A stretch of 64,000 nt of DNA from Aralia elata (taxonomy: Eukaryota > Streptophyta > Magnoliopsida > Apiales > Araliaceae), in the NCBI GenBank assembly GCA_034770075.1, contig CM068379.1:15313506-15377505 (forward strand), read 5' to 3'. Position 1 is the first letter of the stretch; every line of letters starts with the position of its first letter. This document shows, piece by piece, positions 40,001 to 49,083 of this stretch. The notes below the pieces were generated by a model. That model was given only the letters and a program-made list of their open reading frames with translations. It did not search any database and was not told the DNA's origin. The position numbers and the translations under genes were made by a program.

Positions 40001-41081
40001 GGCGTACCACTACGCAGTACTAATTGATAGACCGACATTATCTATGTTAGGTTCTTCAAGGCCAAATAGTTAAAGCTAGAATTAATTGTAGCTGAGCAAA
40101 CAGGCAAGTTCCTAACCCTAAAACTTCTTACATTATTGCAAGTTCCCTAACTCAATCTCGAGTTATTATTTTCGAAGCATGTTAGTAAATAATTATTGTC
40201 GATTATTCACATCTATACTGATTATTGAGATTCGCACATTGTGCAATTGAATTCCTATCCTATTATGATTGAACTGTAAATTTAATTAAAGTTCTTTCAA
40301 GTATGAATTGTTTATGAGATCGATCTATGCTATTTGTATCAGCTAGATCCAGCATGTCTAAATTGGTTAAGACAATGGTATTTTAAAAGCTGTTCTTATT
40401 AAATTGTTGTGGTAAGAACTCTTGGCTGAGAAAAGGATAAACTTGTTTAAGGCATGATATCAATGCTGGTTATTAAGTGTTTATGCATAAATCACGGGGT
40501 ATGAAAGGCTGATCCCCTCGATTACCAAAACTTTTTAAGAGGTCCAGCTTACATGCTGAGAACCTTGGAAAACGTCCTTGGTTATCTCAAACCACTCAGT
40601 AATTGTCATTCAATTATTCGAATATTCAACTGTTGTTTATTAATTCAATGCTCCTCCATACTCTTATACTGTTGTTGAACATTGAAAGCGAAATTTCCTT
40701 CTATCATGATATGTCTCTTTGTGTATATACTTGCTAAGCAAATTAGTTGCTTACCCTTGCTATATCATGATCTTTATTTCAGCTAAGGCAGAAACGTCTA
40801 GAGGAGACAAAGGAAAAGGGAAGGTGCAAGAATAGATGCCCGATAGTGCCTATGCCCTAGTTATTTTTGAATGTTATATGATTAAGTGAACCTTTATTTG
40901 TATTAAGGGTACGTTTTATGTTAAGGTTAAAGAACCTTGGGACCAATATTGTAAGACTCTATTATTATTTCGATAAACAATGTATGTTTATTATTCTGCA
41001 TTTAGTTAGAAAGTATGTTTGTCGTTGAGCATCGTGAGCACTGAATTCGAGGTTAGGAAATCCGGATTTGGGGGCGTCACA
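37041..41081 (+). repeat. 3' LTR of the Tekay-type element
   Basis: Collinear with 27325-31369 and 4 bp shorter. Most differences are single transitions or changes in A or T runs. It ends GGCGTCACA next to the target duplication GAAGA. Confidence 0.92.
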
Positions 41082-41097
41082 GAAGAGAGTTACTAGC

Positions 41098-42733
41098 CAA
41101 AGATACAATGGCGGAACCAGAACCATATTATAAGGGGGTCAAAGTCTGTCAGTAAAAAAAATTTATTGACGCTTGAACTGCTTCTTTCGGCTATATCTCT
41201 AATTTAAATTATATATTTATCTTTGCTTAATGCAATGTTATAAAATTTTTGTCTGATCTAACTGTCGTAAGTCGTCATATTTACTATTTCAACCTATGTA
41301 TTGATGTAACATAATTCTCATTCATATACGATGATACCTATAAAAGTAAAAATAAATTGTAACCGACAACAATACATAGGATAAGATCAGAATTCAGAGA
41401 TGATATAATATATTTGATTAATTGCTTTGTTCCATATGATAAGGTGAAGAAGTGTGGTATCTACCGACAGTGTCAAAACCTAGTAGCTAGATTCCTTTAT
41501 TAATGTTTTAGAAAGGAAGATGATTCCTATTTCCTAGCCTTTAAACAAACATCTTGAAAACGAGTTCCTACTTTTCCCTTTTTCTTATATGGAATATGTA
41601 TAATCATCAATTCATCACTTAAAACATTTTTTAGCTTTTAGTGTGATAAACATCTTTCTTTTTCCTTGCGTTTTCTAGAATAAATAAAAACTTCAATTGC
41701 TACATGGGTATAAAAACAGCTTATGATTCTACAAAAACTGAAACAGACTTGTTGTGATTGTGAAGAGACACATAATCATTAAAATCAAAAGCAAACTACA
41801 AACAAAATCACAACACCTAACTGATCATCATTAATCTGTTTTATCAATGTCTGAAGTAGAAAATGGAATCTACAGAAATATTGATAATCATTCCGATTTG
41901 GTAATTTCCTCTTCTTCTTTTTTTCTCTTCCTCCTTTTCTTCTTCGTACAAATTTCTCTCTCTTTGCTAATCAATTACAGATTTACAGTATTTTATAATT
42001 CACAATAATTTCATCAATTTAAACATTTCATAATTTAATGGCATATTTCTATTGGCATAACAAATTAACAATTAAGTAGTTAACAAACTCTAAATCTCTA
42101 GACTCTAATTTAATGGCAACATTAAGCACAAAATTCCTTATTTGTTGTATCAATGTTAACTAATGGCAACAATAACCACAAATCCCTAATTTTTAAAAAC
42201 TCTAAATCAAATATTTAATTAAATTAACAACTACAGAACAACTTACCTTTACCGGAGAGGAGATCGACGGCGAGACGGAGGAGGCGAGGAGTTGCTAGCC
42301 TGCCGCGGCGCCGCCTGGTGCAGTGCAGTACTGCAATGGACTGGATAATTGGTGCCGACTGGCGAAGTGACGAGAGAAGTCGACTTAGGTTGCTCAGCTG
42401 TAAGAATGAAAATAAGGTTGTGGCCTGTGTGCCTGTGTTGTGATTTGGCCCATTTTTTAGAAAACTTACTAAATGAAACGAATTCGTTTAATTTAGTAAG
42501 TTTTTTTTTTAAAAAAATGGGCCAAATTTATTTCTGTGTTGCAGGCGAGAAGGAGAAGGCAGAACAGAGCTTAAGCTTTGAACTGTCGGCGACAATGGAG
42601 TCATTAGTCATGGTTATAGAGATGGAGATACGGGGGTCAAGATAAGAAATTTCGCCTAAAGCTTAGCCTGAGGGTCGGAGTTACCAGGGTTAGATGACCC
42701 CCCCGACCCCCTACTTCTGCCACTGCAAACATA
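41098..42733. mobile_element. non-autonomous hAT-like element in the Athila LTR
   Basis: The element is 41106-42725 (1,620 bp). Its ends are CAATGGCGGAACCAG and, inverted, CAGTGGCAGAAGTAG, each followed inward by a G-rich GGGGGTC. The flanks CAAAGATA (41098-41105) and CAAACATA (42726-42733) form an 8 bp duplication with one mismatch. The 3' LTR of the host element shows the empty site. There is no transposase. The interior holds a perfect-looking 83 bp foldback (42444-42526) and AT-rich filler; a 98-codon frame across the foldback (42349-42645) has no protein-like features. Confidence 0.75.
42444..42526. repeat. 83 bp foldback inside the hAT-like element
   Basis: The arm starting TTTGGCCCATTTTTTAG is mirrored by the complement AAAAAAATGGGCCAAA, meeting at a central CGAATTCG. 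Arms of about 40 bp pair with only small mismatches, so RNA from either strand would form a long hairpin. Confidence 0.8.
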
Positions 42734-42862
42734 CCCTCTCTAATGCCTAATTACATGTATTTATAGTTTACATAAGAAAACCCTAACTGAGAAGGAAAAG
42801 AAATCTAATTTAGAATCAAAATCTAAGCAAAAACGCGTGAAAAATCTGGGCATTCAGCCACC

Positions 42863-43132
42863 CGGCGCTACCGCGCCGCGTTTCCTCTTCATTTTGGCGC
42901 TGTCGTGCCACCTATACAGGGTTTGCCAAAATCGTCCTGGCGCTGCCGCGCCATCCATAAGCCTGCAACCAGCGCTGCTGCGCCATCCATTTAGGAATTC
43001 TTCGTACTGATGCAGAGCCGCCGCGTTAACTTCAAAGTCAATACTAGCGTTGCCGCGCCAACTATCTAGAGTTCCTCTCACTGCAGCACAACCCATAGTA
43101 AAAATCCCAGCGCGGTAGCGCCGGGCCAGTTC
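42863..43132. repeat. GC-rich hairpin-like unit array in the Athila LTR
   Basis: Units of the type TGGCGCTGCCGCGCCA recur with variation: CGGCGCTACCGCGCCGCG near 42863, GGCGCTGTCGTGCCACC near 42896, GGCGCTGCCGCGCCATCC near 42939, AGCGCTGCTGCGCCATCC near 42972, GCGTTGCCGCGCCAAC near 43045, and an inverted GCGCGGTAGCGCCGGG near 43110. Each unit can fold on itself (GGCGC pairs with GCGCC). The partner LTR holds the same series near 15135-15180 and 19404-19575. Confidence 0.7.
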
Positions 43133-43299
43133 ATGGAAATCCAACCTTTTGCTTTAAGTCCAAAAATACGCACAAATGCTCTCCAAAGTTATAAACTCCT
43201 CCAATTGCACCTAAAATCAAAATATAATAATAGTGAGCGTATTTAGGTACAAAATCAATATAAAAGGTAAAGAATTAAGGGATAAAAACATAACAAATC

Positions 43300-44328
43300 A
43301 ATATATATAGGGAGGTACTCCATAACTTGCGTTAGCTATGGTCACTATTCCAGCTAACCCTTATCCGGCCGTCTGAGAGAAAATCTAAGGGCTTAGATTT
43401 AAAAACGTTTAGGCCCGGCCGCTACTCCCTCCTGCGACCAGTCTCTTACAGCCAGGCTAAATCCTCAAAATGCCCTTACTTTTAAAACCCTTTTCATATT
43501 GGCCGCATGAGGGACTATGGCTAGTCAAAACGCTGTCGTTTTGACTGGCCGCTAGTCTCTTTTGCGGCCAGTAAAAAAAAGTTTTAAAAGTAAGGGGATT
43601 TTGAAAATTTAGGCCGGTCATAGGAGCCAGTAGCGGCCAGTCAATTATATTGCCAAATCTAAACCATTGCATCCATAGCTTACTTTTACTCCTACAAAAA
43701 GAGAAGAGAAAAAAGCTTGACTGACCACTTAAAATTTGCACTAATAGTATATCAATCTCAATCGGTTAATCAAACCCAAATTAATGTAAAAATATTCTAA
43801 CCCAATTGTTTTTTGCAAATTTCTTGAGAATTCAAGGTATATTACTACTTGGTCCAAGAGTGACAAATTTAGTATTGTTGTATGTATGTATACAATTTAG
43901 GTAGTATGTATGTATATTTTTTGGGTATTATGTATGTATAAATTGGGTTAACAATTTATTGTTGTTGTTGGTATTTTTTCGTAAGAATTTTTATTAATTC
44001 AGAAAATATTAGTAGAATTACACGTAATAATATTGTTGTTGTTAGTATTTTTGTTGATGAATTTTTGTTAATTCATTGGGTAGTATGTATGAATACAAAT
44101 TGAGTATCAACTGTATGATAATGGAATATATTTATGTATTGAATATTAGTTTTATTGTTATTGTTGGTATTTTTGTTGATGAATTTTTGTTAATTTATTG
44201 AGTAGTATGTATGTTAATTTAAATTAATAATTGGTGCTTGCGTATATACATTGAAGAATAATTGGACATGCATATATTTAGACATGGAATGATAGTTTTA
44301 TTGTTGTTGTTGGTATTGTTAGGTAAAT
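43300..44328. other. intergenic DNA with a foldback element and TTGTTG-rich repeats
   Basis: No gene is supported. A foldback lies at 43452-43617. From about 43890 to 44330 a phrase like TTGTTGGTATTTTTGTTGATG and a phrase like TAGTATGTATGTAT recur three to four times, as irregular tandem duplications before the mobile-domain pseudogene. They could be intron or 5' flank of that element. Confidence 0.5.
43452..43617. mobile_element. foldback MITE-like element
   Basis: Two arms of about 80 bp face each other around a 4 bp loop (CTGT at 43533-43536). The inner arms are CTAGTCAAAACG and CGTTTTGACTGG; the middle holds GGCCGCATGAGGGACTA against TAGTCTCTTTTGCGGCC; the outer holds TTACTTTTAAAAC against GTTTTAAAAGTAAGG. 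GGCCGG phrases continue outside on both sides. No target duplication was resolved. Confidence 0.6.
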
Positions 44329-46636
44329 ATGGACAATTGGCTACCTGGACCCATTGAAAGGAGTGTTCTTTACGATCAAGAAAGTAATGTTTTGGAGGAT
44401 GTATGGAATGTGATTGATAGGAGTACACTAATGTCGAGCCAAACGACTTCAATTATATATAATAAATGGAAACTGACCAACCTACAAAAAAACTATTAAA
44501 GGGGTAGGGGTTTGGGGGGTTTAGTTATCCGGCAGTAATCACGAGAACATATGCCAGTCTTGTATTTTTCCGAATTAAGAGATGGCGGCTGAAGACAAAT
44601 ACATTTCATATGAAGTGTGGTGAAATAACAGTAAAATTGGAGGATGTGCATTTTATTTTTCGCTTACCGGTATTAGGAAGCCCTTAACTTGTCTGTCATT
44701 TGATGCCCCATTAAGTTATTTCAAGGAAATTTTTAGGGATGAGTGGGCTGGGGAATGAAATAATGTCAAAAGAAGACATGGTATTTCCCTAGTTTGGCTG
44801 CACGAAAATTTTACTAAGTGCCCAAAAAATGCAAGTAGGAATGTGGTTGGTATCTATACAAAGGCATACCTCCTTTGGCTATGCGGGGCAGTTTTATTTC
44901 CCACAAGGTCAAAAAATACTGTACATCTTAGGTATATGTATTTTATTCATGATTCAAATAAGATTGTCGCATATGCATGGGGTGCCACATGTTTGACATA
45001 TTTATATTGGGGTCTGTACACAGCTACTAGGAGAGCGAGTAAATATGTCAATGGTTGTATGACCTTGTTACAAATTTGGGCATACGAGCGATTTTTGGTT
45101 AGAAGGCCTAACCCTAGGCCAAATTCTTTATCTTGGGTCCTTAGAGCAACAACCTGGACATACTCTGCCAAACATCAATATGCTGATAGGCGGCAAGATC
45201 TCCATCACCATCTATCATTCTACCGGGACGAATTTGATAGACAATCTAAATGGGAGGTAGTACAACAGCCATACCAGCGATGAGATGATGATTGAAGGTG
45301 GTATAACTATGAGGCTAGAAATGGTAGGATTCGATCGGGTCCCATTGATTCATTTTGATATTGGCGAGTATCAAACACCTGACCGAGTAATGAGGCAATA
45401 TAGGTATGTTGAAGGCATTCCGTTCCCAGCTGAGAGACATGATTCTTTAAGAGAACCCATAGAACATAAATTCGAGTCAGAGGATTACATGGAAATGATA
45501 AAGGAATATATTTGGCAGTGGGAGCTATATATGGAAGAATTTGAGGGACAAGTCAAGGAGGTTGCAGAAACTATCCCCATGAATACGTACTTTAAGTGGT
45601 ACAACAAAATTACCCGACGGCAACTGCACCGCCCTCGACGCGAATGAGATCCCAACACTACCTACGAGCCTTGGTCTATATATAATCAACATTGTATGGT
45701 TAGCATGGTAAACAAGTTAAATTTTTACAAATTATTAAATTGATATAATATATTATTTGTTAATTTGATACAATCTATTATATTCTTTGATGCTAATGTC
45801 TTTTGTTTGTATATTCTTATTTTTATGTTATTTTTTGCATAGATTGAGAACGTGAAATCCCTCATAGACAAAGTTTTCAAGTTCAAGCAAGACTTTTCTC
45901 CCGAATACAAGCACATGAAAGAGGATTGGGACCAACTTTATGAATTGTATGATGTGGATGTAAGGGGTAGGGGAGGAGTATATGGCGGGTGAGCAGACAG
46001 AGATGCCCACCTCTTCGGTTGCCCTTAACGTGTACATCTATAGCACCCAGACTGCTGATATGTCCCAGCTTACTTACGAAGGTACATCTGATTTTATTGG
46101 GGATGAGGTTCCAATAGAAGAATATGGACCTAAAGGGTCTATAACAAAAAGACTTCGTGGCAAAAGATTATAATGATCAACGAGAACTTCTTCTCCCTAA
46201 CTCCTGCCAATCCTTTTCAATTTCCCATCGAGCACCCAGCAGTGGTACACGTTGACTCATAAAGCTATGAATTCTTTGTGACCCGAAATTTGACTATATG
46301 AGCATGTGATAGACGCGTACGTGTCTTTTGCGGGATCGTGAAGACAAATAACGGCGAGAGGGGATACAACGATGGGCCAATTTTGGCTTCATGCCCTTCT
46401 ATTTCATGTATTTAGGGAAAAGTGCCTTGTCTGCTGGGGACCAAATTCGTGGAGATCAATTCCGTTAATCATTTATAACACCTCACGTGGGACCGCCATT
46501 GCATGAGTGCGACTATATCTTCATGCCTATATGTATCTCAAGCAACAATCATTTCATACTGTCGATTTCAACATGGAAGGTTTCTATCATCGACCCGCTA
46601 TATAATGACACCGCTTATATCAAGCTAACAGTATGA
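44329..46636 (+). pseudogene. plant mobile domain (MAIN/PMD-like) plus Ulp1-type peptidase, decayed
   Basis: The frame opens MDNWLPGPIERSVLYDQ at 44329, a typical start for PMD proteins. It is broken at about 44496, resumes with WRLKTNTFHMKCGEITVKLE near 44587, and continues in 44843-45283 (YTKAYLLWLCGAVLFPTRS, then CMTLLQIWAYERFLV). After a frame change it runs 45285-45647 with the end of the domain (YFKWYNKITRR). A linker (45982-46170) precedes a C48/Ulp1-like C-terminal part near 46500-46636 with NNHFIL, whose His would be catalytic, and SIIDPL, whose Asp would be catalytic. PMD proteins occur as host genes (MAIN, MAIL) and in Mutator-like and gypsy elements; the link to Ulp1 favours a transposon origin. 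At least three frame breaks show it is dead. Confidence 0.75.
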
Positions 46637-46963
46637 ACCGAAAAGGTTAACAATATGAAATGACTGTTGGTTGAGATACATATAGGCATGAAGATATAGT
46701 CGCACTCCTGCAATGACGGTCTCACTTGAGGTGTAATATATGACTCGCAGAATTGATCTCCACGAATTTGGTCCCTAGCAGACAAGCCACTTTTCCCCAA
46801 ATGCATGAAATAGTAGTGGATGAAGCCAAAATTGGCCCATCTTTGTATCCCCTCGCACCGATATTTGTCTTCACGATCTCGCAAAAGACACATACGCGTC
46901 CATCACATGCTCATATAGCCAAATTCCGAGTTGCAAAGAATTCATAGCTTCGTGAGTCCACGT
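46248..46963. repeat. inverted duplication of the Ulp1-like region
   Basis: Left arm 46248-46561 (plus) and right arm 46650-46963 (minus) are each 314 bp and match closely, around an 88 bp spacer. The outer edges are CACGTTGACTCA against CACGTGGACTCA; the inner edges end at the AATCATTTCATA phrase. The right arm keeps a cleaner frame: on the minus strand 46615-46893 reads through RDREDKYRCEG and CDYIFMPICIS without a stop, whereas the left arm has several. The arms would give long double-stranded RNA if transcribed. Confidence 0.85.
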
Positions 46964-47040
46964 GAAGAAAAAAAATGATGGAAAGCACGATTAAGTGGAC
47001 TCTGTGACCGGCCCAAGTATGAGCTTCTATAACTTAAACT

Positions 47041-47331
47041 ATTCCCTTCGTTCCAAATTAATTGATCATTGTTAACTTTTGAAAGTCAATATGAGATATT
47101 TTTAAATTCAAAATTAAGATGAGTTATTAAAAATTATGAAATAACAACATTTACAATGAATAATATTTTTTAGATAATTTATAATATTCATCACTGTATT
47201 GATTAAAATTAAAAGAATCTATACCAATTTTAAATTTAAAAATCTCTTAAGTTGACTTTAAAAAGTCAATAATGATTAAATAATACTTTAAAAAGTCAAT
47301 AATGATTAAATAATATGAAACAGATGGAATA
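47041..47331. mobile_element. Stowaway-like MITE with internal duplication
   Basis: The left end ATTCCCTTCGTTCC and the complement of the right end ATTCCATCTGTTTC, followed by matching TTGAYTTTT blocks, form imperfect inverted repeats of about 48 bp. Near the right end ACTTTAAAAAGTCAATAATG is tandemly duplicated (about 47254-47313). Flanking TA bases fit a TA target site. Confidence 0.6.
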
Positions 47332-48473
47332 TTAGATTTACTAAATAAAGTCCATTAACATATTATTATTATTTTATTTTTTATTTTTTACTTCCTCCAT
47401 AACCCTTAGATCACCAAGATAGTGAGGTTTTCGATTTGTTTTCATATTCGAACAAAAAAAACTATCGATTTTAAATTTATAATTTATACTTAAATCGCAT
47501 TCGATAATTCTCGTTAAAACTTTTACAAGTTCTGTTATGTCTTGGGAAAGTTTTCAAACAAATTATATTTGCGACGTATGTATATATATGAGATGAGTAT
47601 AAATTAAAAATAGACTCACTTTAATTTATCTTATTGCATAGTCTTATACGTTAGTCACAAATTGAATTTTGTCATATTTCTCAACATATATATCCCAAAA
47701 TTTATTTATAAATTTTTCCACTAATGATCCAAGCACTTTGTGGAATGTTAAGGTTTTATTTTCCTTACCCAATACTAATTATAATCTCATGCCATGCATA
47801 GGAAGTATAGTGAAAAATAATAGCAATTTCAAATAAAAGTTACGTAAAATCAAATAATAATTAAGATAATTGATGGTAAAATTTAAATTTATTGATTTAT
47901 TTCTAATGGTAATAAGTAAGTCTATCAAAGGTCATAAATAAAGAAACCAATAATATTCAGTTTTAAGTCTCTTATGTATTTCGTTGATGCAAAAAATAAA
48001 TTTAATATAAAAAAAATGTCAAAGCAATGAAAGAAATTAAAAGAACAATAAAAGAAATTTAAAAAGAATAAAAAACTCACCTTCAAAGTAGAATAAATTA
48101 TGCAAAAGGAACTCATTGACATTTTTATAAATGACTAGAAAAAAAAATAGTTTCAGATATCGAAATTAGATATTTTTATATAAAAAATGTGCAATTATTT
48201 TTTAGGGAAATAATATTTCTACACGTAGGACTCATATATTAGTTAATAAAATTTCGACACATCAGTTAATATATGGGCCCTACGTGTGGAAATATCAAAA
48301 AATAATGTAAAAATATCGGTTCCCATTTTTTATACTTAATACAATAAAAATATGCAACATTGTGACAATTAATTATTCATGTTATTTGTATTAATTTATA
48401 AATTATGTTAGTGCGTCTATTTAGAATAAGATTCAAACATGTTTTTTCATCAAAATATACGAAGAAGGAAAAA

Positions 48474-48692
48474 AAGAGTCCTTCTCGGGAGCCCGGGACT
48501 TGGTGACCGGTCCAAATTTTTATTTTTATTTTTTTTGCAACCCTGTTTTTAATATGTATCCAAATCACACCTAAATCACTGTTTTTTTTAAAAAATTTCA
48601 GTTCCAATAAATCATATAAATTATTTTAAGTGAAAGCAAAAAAAAAAATTGGATCGGGCACCAAACCGGTCCCCAACTCCCGGGCTCTCTAG
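48474..48692. mobile_element. MITE-like element upstream of the ERdj3A-type gene
   Basis: GGGAGCCCGGGACTTGGTGACCGG-type sequence at 48488-48511 is mirrored by the complement at 48667-48690 (GAGAGCCCGGGAGTTGGGGACC). It is followed inward on both arms by a T-rich run ending TTTTTTTGC. Arms are about 60 bp. It lies about 390 bp before the gene's start codon. No target duplication was found. Confidence 0.55.
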
Positions 48693-49083
48693 AAATTTTG
48701 GGAAAAAAAAACACGCGAAAGGAAATAAAAATAATACTACTTGGGTCGGGTAGTCGGAAGCCGCACACGAATTTGGAGACAAAGCATGTGAGCATATTAA
48801 ATTATCTTCGACATACTGATCCAATAAATCAAGAAAATCTAAAATCTACTTGGGTCGTGTAGTCATTTTAAATATGCCACGTGTTCGCAACAGCCGAACC
48901 ATCTGGAGTTTTGCCGCCCCGCGAAATCTATTAAACGCGAATCTCTCTTTTCCTTCACCGCTTCTCAAAATTCTCCGTTCATAAAAAAATAAATCTAGAA
49001 ATTCATCACTTCTTCTGCTTCAAGAATCACAAAAAAATTCACCGATATTTCTATTTTCGAATTTTAGAACTTTCGATTAGAAT

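Larger units (their letters stand above)
27320..41086 (+). mobile_element. Tekay/Del-type chromovirus, 13.76 kb, recent insertion
   Basis: A nearly complete plus-strand Ty3/gypsy element lies at 27325-41081, flanked by GAAGA (27320-27324 and 41082-41086). The LTRs are 27325-31369 and 37041-41081, about 4.04 kb each. A tRNA-iMet primer site at 31373-31385, an upstream coiled-coil ORF, one gag-pol frame ending in a chromodomain-like tail, and a polypurine tract at 37028-37040 follow in order. Very long LTRs, tRNA-Met priming and the C-terminal chromodomain point to the Tekay (Del) lineage. LTR comparison by eye shows about 28 substitutions over 4 kb, so insertion was recent. Three in-frame stops make gag-pol inactive. 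Confidence 0.92.
14175..43300 (-). mobile_element. Athila/Tat-like Ty3/gypsy retrotransposon, nested host of three later insertions
   Basis: The outer element runs from TGGTGTGCTATCG at 14175 to the CA at 43300, with 5 bp duplications ATATA at 14170-14174 and 43301-43305. It reads on the minus strand. Its 5' LTR is 26504-43300 and its 3' LTR is 14175-19772, both split by later insertions; without these the LTRs are about 1.4 kb. The internal part (19773-26503) carries gag, protease, reverse transcriptase and integrase remnants in the gag-PR-RT-INT order of Ty3/gypsy elements. A degenerate tRNA-Asp-type primer site and a polypurine tract sit at the expected places. Many stops and frameshifts show that it is dead. 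Long LTRs, tRNA-Asp priming and protein resemblance point to the Athila/Tat side of the family; the exact lineage is inferred. Confidence 0.85.
26504..43300 (-). repeat. 5' LTR of the Athila-like element, split by two insertions
   Basis: LTR pieces are 26504-27324, 41087-41105 and 42726-43300. The first gap is the Tekay-type element and the second is the hAT-like element. Joined, they are collinear with the 3' LTR, with clearly visible divergence of many substitutions per 100 bp in the first part. This is the oldest of the LTR insertions in the block. Confidence 0.85.
46964..49083. other. intergenic and promoter-side DNA of the ERdj3A-type gene
   Basis: AT-rich DNA with a Stowaway-like MITE (47041-47331) and a second MITE (about 48474-48700). 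The last 200 bp before the start codon are pyrimidine-rich (TCTCTCTTTTCC near 48942), as in plant 5' UTRs. No other gene is supported. Confidence 0.55.

Noticed and set aside
42349..42645. 98-codon frame in the hAT-like element
   Set aside because: It runs through the 83 bp foldback; the translation has no conserved features.
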